Positions 59,847-64,000 of a DNA stretch of 64,000 nt are shown piece after piece. How positions within the stretch are numbered: position 1 is the first letter of the stretch; each line of letters starts with the position of its first letter. This stretch comes from Acidobacteriota bacterium (GTDB taxonomy: Bacteria; Acidobacteriota; Terriglobia; Terriglobales; Acidobacteriaceae), in assembly GCA_018268895.1 (NCBI GenBank), contig JAFDVP010000007.1, forward strand, positions 1 to 64,000, written 5' to 3'. The notes beneath the pieces were generated by a model that did no database searches, was not told the origin of the DNA, and worked only from the letters and a program-made list of their open reading frames with translations. The translations under genes and the position numbers were made by a program.

Positions 59847-60284
59847 CTAAGCCCCGGCTGGAACCAGCCCGTGCCGCGTCATAATCTCCCGCACCTTCAC
59901 CATGTCCGGCTTGCCCGGCCCATTCACCACTTTGCCGATCTCTTCGAAGTACCGCCGTCCGATCGTGCCCGGATTCAGCACCACCATCGCCTTCGCTGGA
60001 ACATCCGCCAGGTTCGCGTGATGATGCACCTGCCCCCGCCGTATCAGCAGCGACTCGCCCGGCCGGATCTCGTGCCACTCGCCGTCCCGCATCGTCGTCA
60101 TCGTTCCCTCGAGTCCGTAGATTACCTCGTCCACGGCCACATGGAAGTGCGGCTCCGGAACTCGCGCTCCGGGAGGCACCATGAACTCAAACATCACCAA
60201 ATCCCCCGAGCCGTCGTTCTCATCCACATGAAATCGAAGCTCCAACGCTCCTAGACGCAGTAACGTACCCACTTTTTTTCTCAT
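59847..60284 (-). CDS. Cupin-domain protein
   Basis: 145 residues, single cupin. Motif 1 PEPHFHVAVDEVIYGLEGTM has the HxH and Glu metal ligands; motif 2 PGESLLIRRGQVHHHANL has the final His. No signal peptide. Such small cupins bind a metal and may act as dioxygenases, isomerases or sensors. It is convergent with the ABC permease gene. Confidence 0.82.
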   Translation of the reverse strand: MRKKVGTLLRLGALELRFHVDENDGSGDLVMFEFMVPPGARVPEPHFHVAVDEVIYGLEGTMTTMRDGEWHEIRPGESLLIRRGQVHHHANLADVPAKAMVVLNPGTIGRRYFEEIGKVVNGPGKPDMVKVREIMTRHGLVPAGA

Positions 60285-60441
60285 TCATGCCCCTCTCGAT
60301 CCCGCCAAAGTCTAGCAGGCCCCATCCCCTGTAGAAAGTGAACCTTCCCCGCGACCGTCTCCCCCTGATTTACCATAGAGACTGCGTCTTTCCGCGCGCT
60401 TTGCGCGTTCACTCAAGCAGCACCACAGAACAGGAACACCC

Positions 60442-62262
60442 TTGGCAGAGTTTAAGAACCCCAATCAGCAAGGCGGAGGCGGAACCGACAACCGGTCGCT
60501 CTTCGTCATGATGTTCGTCATGCTCGCCGTCTTCTTCGGCCTCAGCTATTACCGCCAGAAGACGAACCCGAAGACCGTGTCGCCCAACGCCCCAGCGGCC
60601 ACGCAGTCGCAGCCAGCCGCACAGCAAAACGCGGCATCTGCTCCTACCGTCGCTCCGGGTGCCCCATCTTCGCCGCCGAAGGCGGCTAAGGTGGGTTCAG
60701 CCCCCGCCGTGCAGGCCGCGGCCGAGCAGACCACCGTCGTCGAGAACGACCTCTACCGCATCGAGTTCACCAACCGCGGCGCGCAGGTCAAGAGCTGGAT
60801 CCTCAAGCAATATAAGGACTCCGACAACAAGCCGCTGAACCTCGTCCACACCCAGGCGGCCGACCAGTACGGCTACCCGCTCTCGCTCTACACCTACGAT
60901 GCCGCGCTGACCACCGAACTCAAGCAGGCGCTCTATGTGCCTTCGGCCACCGGCCAGGTCGCCGCCCCCGGAAGCATTACCTTCCGCTACTCCGCCAATG
61001 GCCTCGACGTCACCAAGACCTTCGGCTTCGACGATACCTACATCGTCCACGCCGATACGCAGGTCACCCGCAATGGCTCGCCCGTGCGCGCGCTGCTCGC
61101 CTGGCCCGGCGGCTTCGGCGACCAGGACAACGCACTGGCCTACTCCGGCGCCCAGGTTGACTTCTCGCGCGGCGCCGCTGAAGAACATCGCGCGCCCAAG
61201 AAGGTCTCTGGCGGCGACACCATCAACGGACCGCTCGACTGGGCCGGCGTCTCCGACGCCTACTTCGCGGCGATCTTCCTACCCGACAACCCGGCAAACG
61301 CGACCTTCGCCACGCTGCACAACGAGCTCGACGTCGCCAAGACCATCAAGCGCACCGGCTTCGGCTCCAGCTCGCCGTCGACGAAGGCCATCAACGTCCC
61401 CATCCTCGGCGGTGCGGTCGGCGACATCAACGGCCACACCCAGACGCGCATCTACGCCGGGCCCAAGGCCGTCAACGTGCTGCGCAACATCTACTCCACT
61501 TCGGTCGACGGCAAGCGCGTCTCGCTCGAGCCTCTGCTCGAGTTTGGCTTCTGGGGCCCGGTCGGCAAGGTCCTCTTCCTCTCGCTCCAGTGGATCCACT
61601 CTCACATCGTCGGCAACTGGGGATGGGCCATCATCATCCTGACGCTCATCATCAACGTGCTGCTGCTTCCGCTGCGCATCAAGACCATGCAGTCCGGCCT
61701 CAAGATGCAGCGCATTCAGCCGCAGATGGACGCCATCAAGGAGAAGTACAAGAAGTACAAGATCAACGACCCCAAGCGCAACGAGATGAACGCCGAGATC
61801 ATGAAGCTCCAGAAGGACAACGGCGTGAACATGTTCGGCGGCTGTATCCCGACCCTGATTCAGCTCCCGCTGCTCTTCGCCTTCTTCTCCATGATCCCCA
61901 AGGTCGTCGAGCTGCGCCACGCCTCATGGGGATGGCTGCCCGACCTCACCGCCGCCGACCCTTGGCACATCCTGCCGATCGTCATGGTCGTCAGCCAGTT
62001 CCTGATGCAGTACTACACGCCTTCGCCGGGCGTCGACCCGCAGCAGCAGAAGATGATGGCCTTTATGATGCCAGCCGTCTCCGGCTACTTTGTGTGGACC
62101 TACGCCTCGGGCCTCGGCCTCTACTGGGCGGTCGGCAACTTCTTCGGTATCGCACAGCAGTGGGTCATGAACCAGACCTCGCTCGGCAAGGAGATGCGCG
62201 AGATCGCCGCCAAACGCGCGCGCCGCAAAGCCGGAGCACCCGTCATCCAGGGCAAACGTTGA
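60442..62262 (+). CDS. yidC: Membrane protein insertase YidC
   Basis: 606 residues, TTG start at 60442 preceded by AGGAA six bases away. First helix ~20-38 (LFVMMFVMLAVFFGLSYY), an Ala/Pro/Gln linker (45-90), the beta-supersandwich periplasmic domain (~90-360: TVVENDLYRIEFTNRGAQV), then the five-helix insertase core (~375-590: NWGWAIIILTLIINVLLLPLR with the conserved positively charged groove Arg, GCIPTLIQLPLLFAFF, GLGLYWAVGNFFG). The linker contains an in-frame palindromic element (residues ~72-86). It inserts and folds inner-membrane proteins. A terminator with a UUCG loop follows. Confidence 0.96.
   Translation: MAEFKNPNQQGGGGTDNRSLFVMMFVMLAVFFGLSYYRQKTNPKTVSPNAPAATQSQPAAQQNAASAPTVAPGAPSSPPKAAKVGSAPAVQAAAEQTTVVENDLYRIEFTNRGAQVKSWILKQYKDSDNKPLNLVHTQAADQYGYPLSLYTYDAALTTELKQALYVPSATGQVAAPGSITFRYSANGLDVTKTFGFDDTYIVHADTQVTRNGSPVRALLAWPGGFGDQDNALAYSGAQVDFSRGAAEEHRAPKKVSGGDTINGPLDWAGVSDAYFAAIFLPDNPANATFATLHNELDVAKTIKRTGFGSSSPSTKAINVPILGGAVGDINGHTQTRIYAGPKAVNVLRNIYSTSVDGKRVSLEPLLEFGFWGPVGKVLFLSLQWIHSHIVGNWGWAIIILTLIINVLLLPLRIKTMQSGLKMQRIQPQMDAIKEKYKKYKINDPKRNEMNAEIMKLQKDNGVNMFGGCIPTLIQLPLLFAFFSMIPKVVELRHASWGWLPDLTAADPWHILPIVMVVSQFLMQYYTPSPGVDPQQQKMMAFMMPAVSGYFVWTYASGLGLYWAVGNFFGIAQQWVMNQTSLGKEMREIAAKRARRKAGAPVIQGKR
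60656..60699 (+). repeat. Palindromic element inside the yidC linker
   Basis: cgggtgccccatcttcgcc...ggcggctaaggtgggttcag, in frame, encoding GAPSSPPKAAKVGS. It is very close to the copy in E2 linker 1. Confidence 0.88.
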
Positions 62263-62285
62263 ACATCGTCACAACGCAACACTTG

Positions 62286-62312
62286 AAGGGCTCCGTTCGC
62301 GGAGCCCTTTCA
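62286..62312 (+). terminator. yidC terminator with UUCG tetraloop
   Basis: AAGGGCTCCG / CGGAGCCCTT around ttcg, then ttcac. Confidence 0.85.
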
Positions 62313-62316
62313 CTTG

Positions 62317-62587
62317 TCTTGTCATTCTTCACACAGTGAAGGAATCTGCTTTTCGTTAACTCCTTATCCCCTTGTCATCCTGAGCGAAGCGCAGCGGAGT
62401 CGAAGGACCCGCATTTGCACTTTCCTTGTAGCCATCGGCGAGGTGAAAGAATGCGGGTCCTTCGACTGCGTTATTGCTTCGCAATAACTCTCCGCTCAGG
62501 ATGACAATCTTTGAGGAAGGGATTCATCCCAGACACGGGCTTTGGGTAACGCGGTGCCCATCCATGCGAAAGGCATGGGTGGAAATG
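62317..62587. repeat. Repeat block after yidC: half copy, full dyad and palindromic element
   Basis: The gap 62263-62675 has no gene. It holds a half copy (gtcattcttcacacagtgaagg), a full long dyad of the TCATCCTGAGCG family (62371-62508; inner arms gaaggacccgcattt / gaatgcgggtccttc), and a GGTGCCCATCC element (62552-62587). Confidence 0.82.
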
Positions 62588-62753
62588 AAGCGCTCAGAAC
62601 GTCGAACATTTCTCCTCTTCATGCGTATAGAAAAGGTAGTGTCTTAAACTCATCCTTCCAACGGGAGCCACCGCACTGACTACCTCCAGGCAGCGCCTCA
62701 CAGCACTCGGCCGCGCACTCCTCTTCTGGATCGCCTGCGCCGCCGTTCTCATC

Positions 62754-63497
62754 ATGGTCTCTTCTCTCGCAGGGCACCAGTCCGGTTACCGCTCTATGGT
62801 CATGGTCGAGCTCGCAGCCAGCGCTCTTACCTTCGGCCTCATCCTCGCCTTCGCGCGATGGGACCGTCTCCGCCTCGACAGCATCGGTCTTGGCCGCAGC
62901 GGTCGTACCGCACCGCGTTTAGCACTTGGAGCGCTCATCGGCTTCACTCTCGGCGCCGCACAGGCCCTCATCTCGCACGCGCTCGGACACACGCTCTGGG
63001 TTCGCTCATCTTCCTTCCCGCTCGGTCCGCTCGCTATCGCTACGCTTGCCTTCCTCTTCGGAGCGCTCCGCGAAGAGCTTGCCTTCCACGCCTACCCGCT
63101 CTTCCGCCTCGACCGCGACCTCGGCCCCTGGCCCGCGCTGCTCATCGCCACGGCCGTCTTTGCCGCCGAGCACGTCGCTGGCGGCGTCACCTGGTTCCAC
63201 GCCATCACAGGAGCGGGCGTCGGAGGCCTCTTCTTCGGCCTCCTCGCGCTCATCACCCGAGGCATCGCCATGCCCATCGGCGCTCATGCCGCGCTGAACC
63301 TCTCCCTGTGGCTCTTCGGAGCGAAAGATGACTCCGGCCTCTTCCACATCGCAGCTCAGCCCGGCTTCGAGCGAAGCATCGAGAGCAATACCACCACCGC
63401 CTACATCCTCGTCATGGGCATCGCAATCGCAGCCGCCCTCATCTACTGGCGGACCGCTACAAAACCGGGTGCCCCATCTTTGCCGCGCAGCGGCTAA
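62754..63497 (+). CDS. CPBP-family intramembrane metalloprotease
   Basis: 247 residues from the first ATG. Motif 1 REELAFHAYPLFRL (EExxxxR-like), motif 2 FAAEHVAGG and motif 3 HAALNLSLW are the ABI/CPBP catalytic residues in the membrane. The ATG at 62754 cuts the first hydrophobic helix in half; the frame is open back to ~62640 and an in-frame CTG at 62676 has GGGAG seven bases ahead, giving RQRLTALGRALLFWIACAAVLIM as a complete first helix. The last residues (KPGAPSLPRSG and the stop) are encoded by a palindromic element. Confidence 0.83.
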   Translation: MVSSLAGHQSGYRSMVMVELAASALTFGLILAFARWDRLRLDSIGLGRSGRTAPRLALGALIGFTLGAAQALISHALGHTLWVRSSSFPLGPLAIATLAFLFGALREELAFHAYPLFRLDRDLGPWPALLIATAVFAAEHVAGGVTWFHAITGAGVGGLFFGLLALITRGIAMPIGAHAALNLSLWLFGAKDDSGLFHIAAQPGFERSIESNTTTAYILVMGIAIAAALIYWRTATKPGAPSLPRSG

Positions 63498-63523
63498 GGT
63501 GGGCATTCGAGCGAAGCTCGAAC
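63465..63523 (+). repeat. Complete palindromic element supplying a gene's C-terminus
   Basis: ccgggtgccccatctttgcc...ggctaaggtgggcattcgag plus the agcgaagctcgaac tail. The stop codon of the CPBP protease lies inside it. Confidence 0.88.
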
Positions 63524-63551
63524 AGCATTCCCACTTTCCGAAACCCGGCCA

Positions 63552-63609
63552 AACTTTCTATCATTAGAAGGCCATGACTGTGATACCTGCCTGGTTTGAT
63601 AGAAAGTTC
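63552..63609. promoter_or_regulatory. 12-bp inverted repeat flanking the DinB start codon
   Basis: AACTTTCTATCA (63552-63563) and TGATAGAAAGTT (63598-63609) are exact complements. The ribosome site and ATG (63574) lie in the 34-base loop. Confidence 0.75.
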
Positions 63610-64000
63610 GACTTCACCTTTCCCGCCGAGCTTCTGCCCAACCTCGTCGCGCGCCTCCGCGGAACGCCCGCCCGCCTCGACGAAGCTCTCCGCAACCGCC
63701 CGCAGAGCGTCCTCACCGAAAAGCCCGGCGAGAAATGGTCGCCGCAGGAGCACGCTGGACACCTCGTCGATCTCGAACCCCTCTGGCTCACCCGCGTCAA
63801 CGACTTCGCCACCGGCTCCGCCGAGCTGACGCCGACCGATCTCCAGAACCGCCGCACCCACGACGCCAACCACAACGCGCGTCCGCTTGAGGACATCCTC
63901 TTCAACTTCCGCACCCATCGCGTCCAGCTGATCCGCCGTATCGAGCAGCTTCAGGGCAATAGCGGCGAGGCGGCCTTCACCCGCACCATCCCGCACCCGC
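63574..64000 (+). CDS. DinB-like four-helix protein, 3' end outside window
   Basis: The first 142 codons are visible; the frame is still open at the window end. MTVIPAWFDRKFDFTFPAELLPNL... then LTEKPGEKWSPQEHAGHLVDLEPLWLTRVNDF, the DinB_2 pattern with the first metal-binding His in EHAGHL. These are metal-dependent enzymes, often thiol transferases or stress-linked proteins. AAGG before the ATG supports the start. Confidence 0.82.
   Translation, partial: MTVIPAWFDRKFDFTFPAELLPNLVARLRGTPARLDEALRNRPQSVLTEKPGEKWSPQEHAGHLVDLEPLWLTRVNDFATGSAELTPTDLQNRRTHDANHNARPLEDILFNFRTHRVQLIRRIEQLQGNSGEAAFTRTIPHP

Overview
The window looks like chromosomal DNA of an Acidobacteriota of the Terriglobia type (Terriglobus, Granulicella or Edaphobacter-like). 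The inference rests on gene content: an Oar-type TonB receptor with an N-terminal carboxypeptidase-regulatory domain, an 'acidobacterial duplicated' FtsX/MacB permease, a PadR-led ABC operon, a PEP-CTERM protein, GH92 and GH130 mannoside enzymes, and many intergenic palindromic repeats. No rRNA is present; there is one tRNA.

Region 1 (1-10,191) is an accessory island, visibly less G+C-rich than the rest. It holds the 3' part of a large RHS/YD-repeat gene with a variable C-terminal tip, a small lipoprotein that may be its immunity protein, a 5'-truncated second RHS copy with a different tip, a secreted protein, and a compact integrative element. The element carries a palindrome-rich putative origin, an HUH rolling-circle Rep, a zinc-ribbon protein, an excisionase and a tyrosine integrase, and abuts the 3' end of a tRNA(CAU). 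The left attachment site was not seen and probably lies before the window.

Region 2 (10,600-25,700) is ordinary metabolism and transport: an MFS carrier, a TolC-like protein, a DsbA-like thioredoxin, a radical SAM enzyme, a methyltransferase, a dehydrogenase/SDR/ketopantoate-reductase-like run, a secreted nucleoside hydrolase, an APC permease, a glyoxalase-fold protein and PrmC.

Region 3 (25,900-49,400) has the TonB receptor, an ECF sigma factor with a Cys-rich tail, a three-lipoyl 2-oxoacid dehydrogenase E2, GH92, a YcbK-like peptidase, a PEP-CTERM protein, a Tat-exported SelA-like protein, HtpG, GH130, the duplicated permease, and the overlapping folC-plsC pair.

Region 4 (49,600-64,000) has a 49-residue membrane protein, YidD, a VCBS/Ig surface protein, an esterase, a PadR-controlled ABC operon, a cupin, YidC, a CPBP protease and the start of a DinB gene.

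The most unusual feature runs through the whole window. A family of short palindromic elements (consensus head GGGTGCCCCAT, tail ATGTGGG or GGGTGGGATGAA) sits between genes and also inside at least five reading frames: E2 (twice), YidC, FolC, the signal peptide of GH130, and the C-terminus of the CPBP protease. The frame is kept and linker peptide is added, in a way reminiscent of Rickettsia palindromic elements. A second palindrome type is inserted in folC, and the element head is amplified as ten tandem heptamers upstream of GH130.
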